NCBI RefSeq assembly: GCF_000934605.2 | Contig: NZ_CP010897.2 | Coordinates: 3,782,001 to 3,846,000, forward strand | Length of the DNA stretch: 64,000 bases | Origin: Pandoraea vervacti | GTDB lineage: Bacteria; Pseudomonadota; Gammaproteobacteria; Burkholderiales; Burkholderiaceae | Direction: 5' to 3' | Part shown: positions 17,651 to 25,890 of the stretch, piece after piece | How the letters are laid out: the number at the start of each line of letters is the position of its first letter | Numbering within the stretch: position 1 is the stretch's first letter | The notes under the pieces: model-generated | The model's input: only the letters and a program-made list of their open reading frames with translations | The model's database searches: none | What the model was told of the DNA's origin: nothing | Program-made: the position numbers and the translations under genes

Positions 17651-19993
17651 TTATTTACCGATCTGTTGCGCGTAGGCGGCAGCACGCTCCAGATTGGTCT
17701 CGTACTGACGTTTGCCGGCATAGTACTGCGCCGGCCACGGCAGGTCCTTGTAGCCGATCTTCGCCGCTTCGTGCAGCGTCCAGAACGGGTCGGCCAGATG
17801 CGGACGCGCGAGTGCGCAAAGGTCGGCACGCCCGGACGCGATGATGCTGTTCACGTGGTCCGCCTCGAAGATCGCGCCGACGGCCATCGTCGCCACGCCG
17901 GCGTCGTTACGCACGCGATCGGCGAACGGCGTCTGGAACATGCGGCCATAGACCGGCTTTTCTTCCTTGCTGACCTGCCCCGACGAGCAGTCGATGAGGT
18001 CCGCACCGGCGTTCTTGAAGGCGCGGGCGATGGCGACGGCGTCGTCGGGCGTGATCCCCCCCTCGACCCAGTCGTGCGCCGAAATACGCACCGACATCGG
18101 TCGGGCGGCAGGCCACACGTCGCGCACCGCGGCGAACACTTCGAGCGGATAACGCAACCGGTTCTCCAGCGAGCCGCCGTATTCGTCCTGGCGATGGTTC
18201 GTGAGCGGCGAGATGAAGCTCGAGAGCAGGTAGCCGTGCGCGCAGTGCAGTTCGAGCCAGTCGAAACCGGCCTCGGCGGCGCGGCGCGCCGCTTGCACGA
18301 AGTCGTCCCTGACGCGATCCATGTCGGCGCGGGTCATTTCACGCGGCGTTTGCGACACCCCTTCGATGTACGGCAGCGGCGAGGCCGAAATCAGCGGCCA
18401 GTTGCCGTCGTCGAGCGGTTGATCGATGCCGTTCCAGGCAAGGCGCGTGGACCCCTTGCGACCGGCGTGACCGATCTGCATGGCGATCTTGGCGTCGCTG
18501 CCCGAATGGATGAAGTCGACGATGCGCTTCCACGCGTCGCGCTGCGCATCGTTCCACAAACCGGGACAGCCCGGCGTGATGCGTGCGTCGGGCGACACGC
18601 AGGTCATCTCCGCGACGATCATGCCGGCGCCGCCGAGCGCGCGGCTGCCGAGGTGAACGAGGTGAAAGTCGCCGGGCACGCCGTCGACGGCGGAGTACAT
18701 GGCCATCGGCGACATCACGATACGATTCTTGAGCGTGAGTTCGCGCGCGCGAAACGGCGTGAACATTGGCGGAATGGCGTGCTGCCCTGCCGCGCGCGCA
18801 ACGCCTGCCTGTTCGGCGAGCCAGTCCTCGTATCCCTCGACGTAGCCCGCGTCACGCACGCGCAGGTTCTCGTGCGAGATACGCTGCGAGCGCGTGAGCA
18901 GCGAGTAAGCAAACTGCTCCGGCGCGAAGCGGGCATACCGGTCGACGGTCTCGAACCATTCCGTCGAGTTACGTGCGGCGTTCTGGATCTTGAGCACTTC
19001 GATGCTGCGCGCGGCTTCGTAATCGGCCAGCACTCCCGGCAAGGCGTCGACCCCTTGCGTGCCAAGGCCGTCGGCAAGGGCAATGGCGTCTTCGAGCGCG
19101 AGCTTGGTGCCCGAGCCGATGGAGAAGTGCGCAGTGTGCGCAGCGTCGCCCATGAGCACGACAGGCACGCGCTTGCCGTCCACGTCATGCCAATGAACCC
19201 AATGCTCGCAAATCACACGCGGGAACTGAATCCAGATGGCCGAGCCACGCAAATGTTTGGCGTTGCTCATCAGCGGATTGCCGCCGAGATACTTGGCGAA
19301 GAGGTTTTCGCAGAACTTGACGCCCTCTTCCTGGCTCATCTGGTCGATGCCATGCGCACGCCAGACCGACTCGGGAGTTTCCACGATGAACGTCGACGTG
19401 TCGGCATCGAACTGGTAGGCGTGCGCCTGGAACCAGCCATGCTCCGTCTTCTCGAAAGCGAACGTGAAGGCGTCGAAGCGCTGGTGCGTGCCGAGCCAGA
19501 CGAAGCGGTTCTGACGCGTGTCGATGTCGGGTCGGAAGGTCTCGGCATAGCGGGTGCGGATACGGCTGTTGAGGCCGTCCGAGGCGATCACCAGATCGGC
19601 CTGATAGCGGCGGACGATGTCCTGATCGTCGCTCACGTCGGTCTCGAAGACGAGTTCGACGCCGAGCGCTTCGCAACGCGCTTGCAGAATATTGAGGAGC
19701 TTCTTGCGGCCGATGCCGATGAAGCCGTGCCCGCCCGAAGTGACCGTGCGGCCTTCGAAGTGGATGTCGATGTCGTCCCAGTGGTTGAAGGCGGCGTTGA
19801 TCTGCGCGGCGCTCGTCGGGTCGGCCTCCTGGAGGTTGTCCATGGTGGCGTCGGAGAACACCACGCCCCAGCCGAAGGTGTCGTAAGGCCGGTTGCGCTC
19901 CACGACCACCACGCGATGGGACGGCTCGCGCAGCTTCGTCAACAGCCCGAAATACAGGCCCGCGGGACCGCCACCGATACAGACGATATTCAT
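17651..19993 (-). CDS. abmA: bifunctional aminobenzoyl-CoA (or salicylyl-CoA) monooxygenase / old-yellow-enzyme reductase fusion
   Basis: A 780-residue fusion. Residues 1 to about 385 form a flavin-dependent aromatic hydroxylase: FAD motif CIGGGPAGLYFG (5-16) and the second FAD motif VVLMGDAAHTAHFSIGSGTKLALEDA. Residues about 398-780 form an old-yellow-enzyme TIM barrel: FTPFRARELTLKNRIVMSPM, then DWLELHCAHGYLLSSFISP and the phosphate-binding SSGQ and GAIF segments. This architecture is that of Azoarcus 2-aminobenzoyl-CoA monooxygenase/reductase, which hydroxylates and then reduces the ring without oxygenolytic cleavage. Related N-terminal domains act on salicylyl-CoA, so salicylate is the alternative. 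It is the first gene of the cluster. Confidence 0.9.
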   Translation of the reverse strand: MNIVCIGGGPAGLYFGLLTKLREPSHRVVVVERNRPYDTFGWGVVFSDATMDNLQEADPTSAAQINAAFNHWDDIDIHFEGRTVTSGGHGFIGIGRKKLLNILQARCEALGVELVFETDVSDDQDIVRRYQADLVIASDGLNSRIRTRYAETFRPDIDTRQNRFVWLGTHQRFDAFTFAFEKTEHGWFQAHAYQFDADTSTFIVETPESVWRAHGIDQMSQEEGVKFCENLFAKYLGGNPLMSNAKHLRGSAIWIQFPRVICEHWVHWHDVDGKRVPVVLMGDAAHTAHFSIGSGTKLALEDAIALADGLGTQGVDALPGVLADYEAARSIEVLKIQNAARNSTEWFETVDRYARFAPEQFAYSLLTRSQRISHENLRVRDAGYVEGYEDWLAEQAGVARAAGQHAIPPMFTPFRARELTLKNRIVMSPMAMYSAVDGVPGDFHLVHLGSRALGGAGMIVAEMTCVSPDARITPGCPGLWNDAQRDAWKRIVDFIHSGSDAKIAMQIGHAGRKGSTRLAWNGIDQPLDDGNWPLISASPLPYIEGVSQTPREMTRADMDRVRDDFVQAARRAAEAGFDWLELHCAHGYLLSSFISPLTNHRQDEYGGSLENRLRYPLEVFAAVRDVWPAARPMSVRISAHDWVEGGITPDDAVAIARAFKNAGADLIDCSSGQVSKEEKPVYGRMFQTPFADRVRNDAGVATMAVGAIFEADHVNSIIASGRADLCALARPHLADPFWTLHEAAKIGYKDLPWPAQYYAGKRQYETNLERAAAYAQQIGK

Positions 19994-20069
19994 CTCCAGC
20001 CTCCGGATTCACTGGATCGCCACAGCGCGCAGCAGGCTCGCCATCGGTCGATCTTTGTTAAATCGTAAA

Positions 20070-20090
20070 TAGTTTATGCCTAAAATACTA
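20070..20090. promoter_or_regulatory. AT-rich imperfect inverted repeat upstream of the aminobenzoyl-CoA cluster
   Basis: TAGT (20070-20073) and ACTA (20087-20090) flank an AT-rich core with further partial symmetry, about 80 bp upstream of the first gene of the cluster. It is a candidate operator (MarR or TetR size). No dedicated regulator gene adjoins the cluster. Confidence 0.35.
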
Positions 20091-20093
20091 GCG

Positions 20094-20120
20094 AAAAAAA
20101 TTGCCGACGGCAAGGTCGGC
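20094..20120 (-). terminator. Rho-independent terminator of the M20-MHS operon
   Basis: On the minus strand GCCGAC / GTCGGC (20120-20115 and 20108-20103) with a six-base loop is followed by AA and a run of seven T. It isolates the aminobenzoyl-CoA cluster from the upstream operon. Confidence 0.8.
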
Positions 20121-20197
20121 GGCGAGACGAAATTGGGAGGGAAAGTACTTAGACGAGAGAGGCGCGGGAGGGTGGACCCTCCCACGCCCGCTTTGGG

Positions 20198-21565
20198 TCA
20201 GCGCGCGCCCATCCTCACGCGCGCAATCAACAGTGTCGTCAGACTGATCACCGCACCCACCATCAGATACAACCCCGGCGCCAGCTTGTTTCCCGTGGCC
20301 GCGATCAGCCATGCCACGGCCAACGGAGTGAATCCGCCGAAGATCGTCGTGCCCAGGTTGTAGCCGACCGCCATGCCGGTCGCCCGCGTTCGGGTCGGAA
20401 ACAGCGATGACATCAGCGCCGGAATCGGTGCGAAATAGACCGCCTTCAACGTGCCGACCCACAACATCACGATCATCATCGTCGCGAGCGATGCATGCGC
20501 GTTCATGAAGGCGAATGCCGGGTACACCGTACACAGGAACAACACCCCGGCGGCGAGCATGATACGAATGCGGCCGACCTTGTCCGACCAGTGCCCGACG
20601 AACGGCGTGAGCGTCATGATCACGAATCCCGTCACCAGCGTGGCGATGAAACCCTGCGCCGGCGGCAGACCAAGCTGCTTCGTGGCATACGTCGGCATAT
20701 ACAGAATCATGTAGTTCGCCGTGGTCGTGAGAATGAGCGCACCGATGCAGACGAGCAGACGCGCCTTTTGCGTCGCGAGCACTTCCCATACCGGCGACTT
20801 GGCGACCTCGGCGTCCTCCCCCGCCGCGCTCGCGTCTGCGGCCTGCCGACGGGCGACGTCCCTGGCGAACGCCGGTGTCTCGTCGACATACTTGCGGATA
20901 TACAAACCGATCGGCCCGACCAGCATGCCGAACAGGAACGGAATGCGCCAGCCCCACGACTCCAGTTGAGGCTGCGTCAGCGCGCCCGTGAGCACCGCCC
21001 CGAACGCCGACGCCAGCAGCGTGCTCGCCCCCTGACTTGCGAACTGCCAGCTCGACATGAAGCCCGGCCGATGCGGCACGTGCTCGACCAGAAACGCCGT
21101 CGAACTTCCAAACTCGCCGCCCGCGGAAAACCCCTGCATCAGGCGCGACGCGAAGATGCCGATCGGCGCCCAGACACCAATTGCGGCGTACGTCGGCATG
21201 AACGCAATCAGCCCCGTGCCGACCGTCATCATGGCAATCGACAGCATCAACGACGCGCGGCGGCCCCGGCGATCGGCATACGCGCCGAGCACGAACGCCC
21301 CCAGAGGGCGGGCCAGGTACGACAGTGCGAACGTGCCCAGCGCCATGAGCAACGACACCGTCTCGTCGTGCGCCGGGAAAAACAGCTTCGAGATCGTCAC
21401 GGCGAAGTAGCCGTACACGATCAGGTCGTACCACTCCAGCGCGTTGCCGATGGAGGTCGCGACGATCAGCTTGTAGACCGGGACCTCCGCGCGGGCGCCG
21501 GCCTTGGCATCGCCGGAGGCATCGTGGACGTGATCCGCCCCGGAGGCGGCGGCAGAACTGTTCAT
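20198..21565 (-). CDS. MFS metabolite:H+ symporter (MHS family)
   Basis: A 455-residue, 12-helix transporter. The first helix contains SIGNALEWYDLIVYGYFA and loop 2-3 has ADRRGRRASL, both typical of the MHS family (citrate, 2-oxoglutarate, proline/betaine and shikimate symporters). An acidic-Ala linker at about 240-260 is the central loop. The start ATG overlaps the upstream peptidase stop (ATGA), so both are made together. The peptidase neighbour suggests an N-acyl amino acid, dipeptide or ureido compound as substrate. That is inference. Confidence 0.9.
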   Translation of the reverse strand: MNSSAAASGADHVHDASGDAKAGARAEVPVYKLIVATSIGNALEWYDLIVYGYFAVTISKLFFPAHDETVSLLMALGTFALSYLARPLGAFVLGAYADRRGRRASLMLSIAMMTVGTGLIAFMPTYAAIGVWAPIGIFASRLMQGFSAGGEFGSSTAFLVEHVPHRPGFMSSWQFASQGASTLLASAFGAVLTGALTQPQLESWGWRIPFLFGMLVGPIGLYIRKYVDETPAFARDVARRQAADASAAGEDAEVAKSPVWEVLATQKARLLVCIGALILTTTANYMILYMPTYATKQLGLPPAQGFIATLVTGFVIMTLTPFVGHWSDKVGRIRIMLAAGVLFLCTVYPAFAFMNAHASLATMMIVMLWVGTLKAVYFAPIPALMSSLFPTRTRATGMAVGYNLGTTIFGGFTPLAVAWLIAATGNKLAPGLYLMVGAVISLTTLLIARVRMGAR

Positions 21566-22959
21566 CGCGGCTTCCCCTCTTTCAGATTCACTTCGCCAAG
21601 ATCCCAGAACAGCCCGGCCATGATCTGCAGCGCCTCACGCGCGACAGAGCCGAGCAGGTGCTCGTCGGGCGCATGCTGGGAACAGGCGGGATAGGAGTGC
21701 GGCACCCACAACGTGGGCAGTCCCAGCACGTCGGCGAAGACATCGTTGGGCAACGTGCCGCCGAGGTTCGGCAGCAATACCGGGGGCTTGCCGGTGGTCT
21801 CGCGCATCGACGCCAGCGCCCACAGCACCCACGGGTCTTCCGGATCCAGACGCGTCGCCATGACCCCACGCTCCACCTCGACCTCCACCATCGGAAAACC
21901 GTGGGCGTCGAGGTGCGCGCGGACAATGTCGCCCAGACGCTCCCAATCCGTTCCGACAACGAAGCGAATCTGCATGTGCGCGTACGCATACGGCGGAATG
22001 GCGTTGACCGGTTTCTCCGGATTGCCGGTCTTGAACGCGAGCACTTCGATGTTGTTCCAGCCGATGACGCGCTCGGTCGGCGTCAGCCCCGGTTCGCCGT
22101 AGTCGACGTCGACCGCCGGGTCGTTGGGACCGCCGCCGACTTCCAGCCCGGTCAGCGCCCGACGCACCGACGCGGGCAACTCGGGCGGACGTAACCCTTC
22201 GACGAGGATCTTGCCGTTGCCATCGACCATCGACGCAATCGCGTTGGCCAACACGACGCCCGGATTGCGCAGCAAGCCGCCCCAGTTCCCCGAATGATGA
22301 CCGCCCTCGCGCAGATTCAGACTGAGCTTGAAGTTCACGAGTCCGCGCGAGCCGAGGAAAACCGTCGGTCGCGCCGCCGACAGGCGCGGGCCGTCCGACG
22401 CAATCAGCACGTCGGCACGCAGTTCGTCTCGCAGTTGCTCGCAAATCGCGTGCAGTCCGGGGGACCCCATCTCCTCGCCCATCTCCACGATCATCTTCAC
22501 GTTGTAGCCGAGCTTGCCGCCACGCGCGGCCAGCACCTGCGCGAGCGCCGACAGATTGATCGTGTGCTGGCCCTTGTTGTCCGCGGTGCCGCGTCCGTAC
22601 CAGCGATCGCCTTCGACAACGATCTCCCACGGCTTCAGCCCGTCGCGCCACTGCGCGTCGTAGCCACGCACCACGTCGCCATGCCCATAGGTCAGCACCG
22701 TCGGCAAATCGTCGCCTTCGCGACGCTCGGCAATGAGGAACGGGCCGCCTCCCGCCACCGGATTCGGCACGATGCGCGACGTGAAACCGAGCGCCGCGAG
22801 TGCTGGCGTCATTTCGTCGGATAGGTACGCGTGGAGCACGTCGCCGCTGTCGGGCTCCTGACTCTCGGTCTTGTAAGCGACGCGGCGGTTGAGAGTGTCG
22901 AGAAAGGCGCCCGAATCGTATTGGGCGGTGGCTTGGGAAATCGCTGCGCTACGGGTCAC
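21562..22959 (-). CDS. M20-family metallopeptidase (dipeptidase/amidohydrolase)
   Basis: A 465-residue M20 enzyme. The metal-binding motif LTYGHGDVVRG (His and Asp ligands), the bridging Asp in RGTADNKGQH, the general-base pair in EMGEEMGSPG and the late ligand region LPNLGGTLPNDVF are all visible. The dimerisation (lid) domain lies between about 210 and 330. A GTG start at 22959 is chosen because GGAG is 7 nt upstream; the frame stays open 79 codons further upstream, but that part has no family similarity and would cross the promoter. Substrate unknown. Expression is probably set by the divergent LysR regulator. Confidence 0.88.
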   Translation of the reverse strand: MTRSAAISQATAQYDSGAFLDTLNRRVAYKTESQEPDSGDVLHAYLSDEMTPALAALGFTSRIVPNPVAGGGPFLIAERREGDDLPTVLTYGHGDVVRGYDAQWRDGLKPWEIVVEGDRWYGRGTADNKGQHTINLSALAQVLAARGGKLGYNVKMIVEMGEEMGSPGLHAICEQLRDELRADVLIASDGPRLSAARPTVFLGSRGLVNFKLSLNLREGGHHSGNWGGLLRNPGVVLANAIASMVDGNGKILVEGLRPPELPASVRRALTGLEVGGGPNDPAVDVDYGEPGLTPTERVIGWNNIEVLAFKTGNPEKPVNAIPPYAYAHMQIRFVVGTDWERLGDIVRAHLDAHGFPMVEVEVERGVMATRLDPEDPWVLWALASMRETTGKPPVLLPNLGGTLPNDVFADVLGLPTLWVPHSYPACSQHAPDEHLLGSVAREALQIMAGLFWDLGEVNLKEGKPR

Positions 22960-23054
22960 TGCATGTCTCCAGATGGCGTTGTGGACACGGTTGCCGGTCT
23001 CGCACATCGCTGCGACGCGTGTCGGCGGCACGCTGCGGCACAACCGTTCAGGCC

Positions 23055-23083
23055 ATTCTAGGAGCGGGTATTTTTGACAACAA
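23055..23083 (-). promoter_or_regulatory. promoter of the M20-MHS operon
   Basis: On the minus strand TTGTTG (23083-23078) and TAGAAT (23060-23055) are spaced 17 bp. The predicted start is near 23048, giving a leader of about 90 nt before the GTG. Confidence 0.5.
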
Positions 23084-23105
23084 TGATAATATTTCGAAGG
23101 TTTCG

Positions 23106-23120
23106 TTGCCGTTTCGGCAA
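23106..23120. promoter_or_regulatory. LysR-type T-N11-A binding box
   Basis: TTGCCG-TTT-CGGCAA is a perfect 6-bp-arm palindrome that contains the LysR motif T-N11-A at 23107-23119. Its centre is about 65 bp upstream of the predicted start of the M20-MHS operon, the standard recognition-site position for LysR activators. Confidence 0.65.
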
Positions 23121-23278
23121 AGCAAAAAAACCGGCATAACGGCGCATTTGGAGCATTTGCAGCATTTCGGACGCGTTCGACGCCGCTCGCACTCACGTGG
23201 CTGACGCGGCGGACGTGTCTGCTGCGGCTGATTCAACGGGCACCCCTTCCGCCCTTCCCGACTTCTCAGGTGCTTTCC

Positions 23279-24196
23279 ATGCAGACTCATGCACTGCGCT
23301 ATTTTCTCGAAGTTGCCCGCACCGGTTCGCTCAGTCGCGCTTCGGAGCGCCTGCATGTGGCGGTATCCGCACTGAGCCGACAAATCGCGAAGCTCGAAGA
23401 GGATCTCGGCACGCCGCTGTTCGAACGGCGCCCGCGTGGCATGGTCCTGAGCGAGGCTGGCGTGTTGCTTGCCGATCATGCGCGTCGGGTCCTGCTCGAT
23501 GCCGAGCGCATCACGTCGGAAATTCGGGGACTGACCGAAGTGGGCCGCGCGACGATTCGCGTGGCGAGTGCGGAAGGGGTGGCGCGCGACTTCCTGCCCC
23601 AGGTCTTCGCGCGCTTTCGGGAAACCTATCCGGGCGCGCATTTCCTGCTGGACGTCGTCTCCCCATTTGTCGCAACGGAGCGTGTGCGCGACGGCGACGC
23701 GGATATCGCCGTGTGCTTCAGCGTCGCGCCCGAGAAAGGCGTGCAGGTGGTCCACACCCAACCCGCGCCCATTTATGCGTTGATGGCAAAAAAACACCCG
23801 CTTGCCAAACGACGCAACGTCGCCCTGGCCGACTTGCTCCCGTACCCGATCGCCCTGTCGAACGCCGGCGTCACGATCCGTCAGATGTTCGATCTGTGCT
23901 GCTCGCTCGAAGGCCTGCTGTTCGAGCCGGTGTTCATCAGCAACTATCACGCCGCACTACACAGCTTCGTGCGCTCGGGCAATGCCGTCACGCTCACCGG
24001 CCTGCTCACCGTACGCAGCCGCCTCGCACCGGAAGGCCTCGTGGCGATCCCGATCCGCAATCCGGCATTGCATCAACGGTCGCTGCAAGTGCAAACCATG
24101 GCCGCACGCACGCTGCCCGCGCCCGTCGAGGCGTTTCTCGGCCTGCTCATCGATGCCATTCGCGCGCCGGAAATTCTCGACAAGCCCTTCTCATGA
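23279..24196 (+). CDS. LysR-family transcriptional regulator
   Basis: A 305-residue LysR protein. The N-terminal winged helix-turn-helix (about 3-62) reads TGSLSRASERLHVAVSALSRQIAKLEEDLGTPLF. The effector-binding domain follows, with VASAEGVARDFLP as its first strand and helix. ATG 23279 is preferred over an in-frame GTG three codons earlier, since AGGTG sits 8 nt upstream. It is transcribed away from the M20 peptidase/MHS operon and probably controls it through the palindrome in the shared region. Confidence 0.92.
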   Translation: MQTHALRYFLEVARTGSLSRASERLHVAVSALSRQIAKLEEDLGTPLFERRPRGMVLSEAGVLLADHARRVLLDAERITSEIRGLTEVGRATIRVASAEGVARDFLPQVFARFRETYPGAHFLLDVVSPFVATERVRDGDADIAVCFSVAPEKGVQVVHTQPAPIYALMAKKHPLAKRRNVALADLLPYPIALSNAGVTIRQMFDLCCSLEGLLFEPVFISNYHAALHSFVRSGNAVTLTGLLTVRSRLAPEGLVAIPIRNPALHQRSLQVQTMAARTLPAPVEAFLGLLIDAIRAPEILDKPFS

Positions 24197-24234
24197 CACC
24201 GCAGGCCGTTGCCGGACGACGTTGACGACGCGCG

Positions 24235-25689
24235 CTAGTTCGCCGGCGGCGGTGGCGTCGCGGCGGCCGCTTTCGCCTGGGCATCGCCGTCGTCGGAGGC
24301 CATCTGCTCGCGGTCGGTCAGTTGCGCGAATATCCACGACGAGCAACAGGTAATCAGCCCCACGCACGCGAACGTCGCACGGAATGCCGGCAACGCCCCC
24401 ACACCGGCGCTCTCGCCGAACGTGCCGGTGAAGGTCACCAGCAACGCGCCGCCGACCGTCAGACCGAAGCTCATGGCCAGCATTTGCACCAGCGAGAACA
24501 GACTGTTGCCGCCGCTCGCCTCGTCCGGATTCAGATCCTTGAGCGTGAGCGTGTTCATGGCCGTGAACTGAATCGAATTGATGCCCCCGAGAATGCCGAG
24601 CTGGATGATGAGCAGCGGGACGGGGTAATTCGGCGTGACCACCGCAAAGCTCGCCATCACGCACCCCGCCAGAATCGTGTTCCAGACCAGCACGGGCCGA
24701 TAGCCGTAGCGAATCACGAGATGCGTCGCCAGGCTTTTCGCGAAGATGCCGGTGATGGTGATCGGCAGCATCAGCAACCCGGCCTCGAATGCGGAATAGC
24801 CGAGACTGACCTGCAACAGCAGCGGCACGAGATACGGCACCGCCGCGATACCGATACGCGCGAACAGATTGCCGAGCAAGCCGACACTGAACGTGTGCAC
24901 CTTGAACATTGCCAGCGAGAACAACGGTTGCGGCGTGCGATTCGCATAGAGGCCGTACGCGACGAAACCGGCGAACCCCAGCACCAGCAGCACGAGCATC
25001 AGCGCATGCGCCCCGGCCATGTCGGCATGACGATCGAGCGCCAGCGACGTGGCGACCATGCCCACGCACAGCAGCAGATACCCTTTGATGTCGAACGCCG
25101 TTTGATGCGGCGCCCGGGCGTTAGTGAGAAAGAAGTGCGCCGCAACGCAACCCGCAATGCCCACCGGCACATTGATCAGGAACACCCAGTGCCACGACGC
25201 AACTTTCACGAGCCAGCCGCCGAGCGTCGGCCCGATCAACGGACCGATCATGCCCGGCACCGCCACGAATGCCAGCGCCTGCAAATACTGTTCGCGCGGG
25301 AAGGTGCGCAACACGGCCAGACGTCCGACCGGCAACAGCATGGCGCCCCCGATGCCCTGGATCACGCGCCACGCGACGAGGGCATCGAGCGTGCTGGAAT
25401 AGGCGCACATGGCCGAGCCGAGCGAGAAGATCGTGAGGGCGCTGGAGAACACCACACGGGTGCCAAGCCGGTCCGCCAGCCATCCCGACAGGGGAATGGT
25501 CACCGCCATCGTCAGCGCGTAGGCGATGACCACGGCCTGCATGTGCAGCGGCGATTGACCAAGATCGCGCGCCATGGCGGGCAGCGCCGTGTTGACGATG
25601 GTCGAGTCCAGCGTCTGCATGAAGAAGCCGACGGAGACCACGAAGAGCATTGCCTTGCGCCGCCACGCGGCCGAATCGGAAGATGTCAT
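24235..25689 (-). CDS. MFS multidrug exporter, DHA2 (EmrB/MdtD-like) family
   Basis: A 484-residue drug:H+ antiporter with about 14 helices. Helix 1 carries VGFFMQTLDSTIVNTALPAMARDL, the DHA2 motif D1 around LDSTIVNTALP. Loop 2-3 holds GWLADRLGTRVVF and helix 5 has GPLIGPTLGGWLV (motif C). It ends in an Ala/Pro tail and converges with the LysR gene 38 bp away. No membrane-fusion partner or regulator is adjacent, so the MdtD-like subgroup, which works without one, is the better guess. Confidence 0.9.
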   Translation of the reverse strand: MTSSDSAAWRRKAMLFVVSVGFFMQTLDSTIVNTALPAMARDLGQSPLHMQAVVIAYALTMAVTIPLSGWLADRLGTRVVFSSALTIFSLGSAMCAYSSTLDALVAWRVIQGIGGAMLLPVGRLAVLRTFPREQYLQALAFVAVPGMIGPLIGPTLGGWLVKVASWHWVFLINVPVGIAGCVAAHFFLTNARAPHQTAFDIKGYLLLCVGMVATSLALDRHADMAGAHALMLVLLVLGFAGFVAYGLYANRTPQPLFSLAMFKVHTFSVGLLGNLFARIGIAAVPYLVPLLLQVSLGYSAFEAGLLMLPITITGIFAKSLATHLVIRYGYRPVLVWNTILAGCVMASFAVVTPNYPVPLLIIQLGILGGINSIQFTAMNTLTLKDLNPDEASGGNSLFSLVQMLAMSFGLTVGGALLVTFTGTFGESAGVGALPAFRATFACVGLITCCSSWIFAQLTDREQMASDDGDAQAKAAAATPPPPAN

Positions 25690-25890
25690 GTCGATGAGCG
25701 ATGAACGGGCATGAGCACGTACGCATCATACCGGCGTTGCGTCGACGCTTGTCGGAATGCGACATCGGCTGTCGATATCGAAACCTGTTCGGGTGCCTAA
25801 TGCACTGCGGCGCAATCCGAAAATCGGATGCGCCGCAGGGTTGCTTCATTGCGCCTTATTGGGTTTTGTCGCGCCTTGCCGAGCAAGCCC

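Larger units (their letters stand above)
22960..23278. other. divergent control region between M20 peptidase and LysR gene
   Basis: 319 bp with no gene. It contains the minus-strand promoter and the T-N11-A box listed separately. The area 23070-23130 is distinctly AT-rich. Confidence 0.7.

Noticed and set aside
17666..20068. An 800-codon open frame on the plus strand opposite the monooxygenase/OYE gene
   Set aside because: It is the antisense shadow of a high-GC gene with two clear catalytic domains; its translation is Arg/His/Val-rich without motifs.
21562..23196. M20 peptidase starting at 23196
   Set aside because: The extra 79 codons cross the operator and promoter, have no family similarity and lack a ribosome-binding site; GTG 22959 has one.
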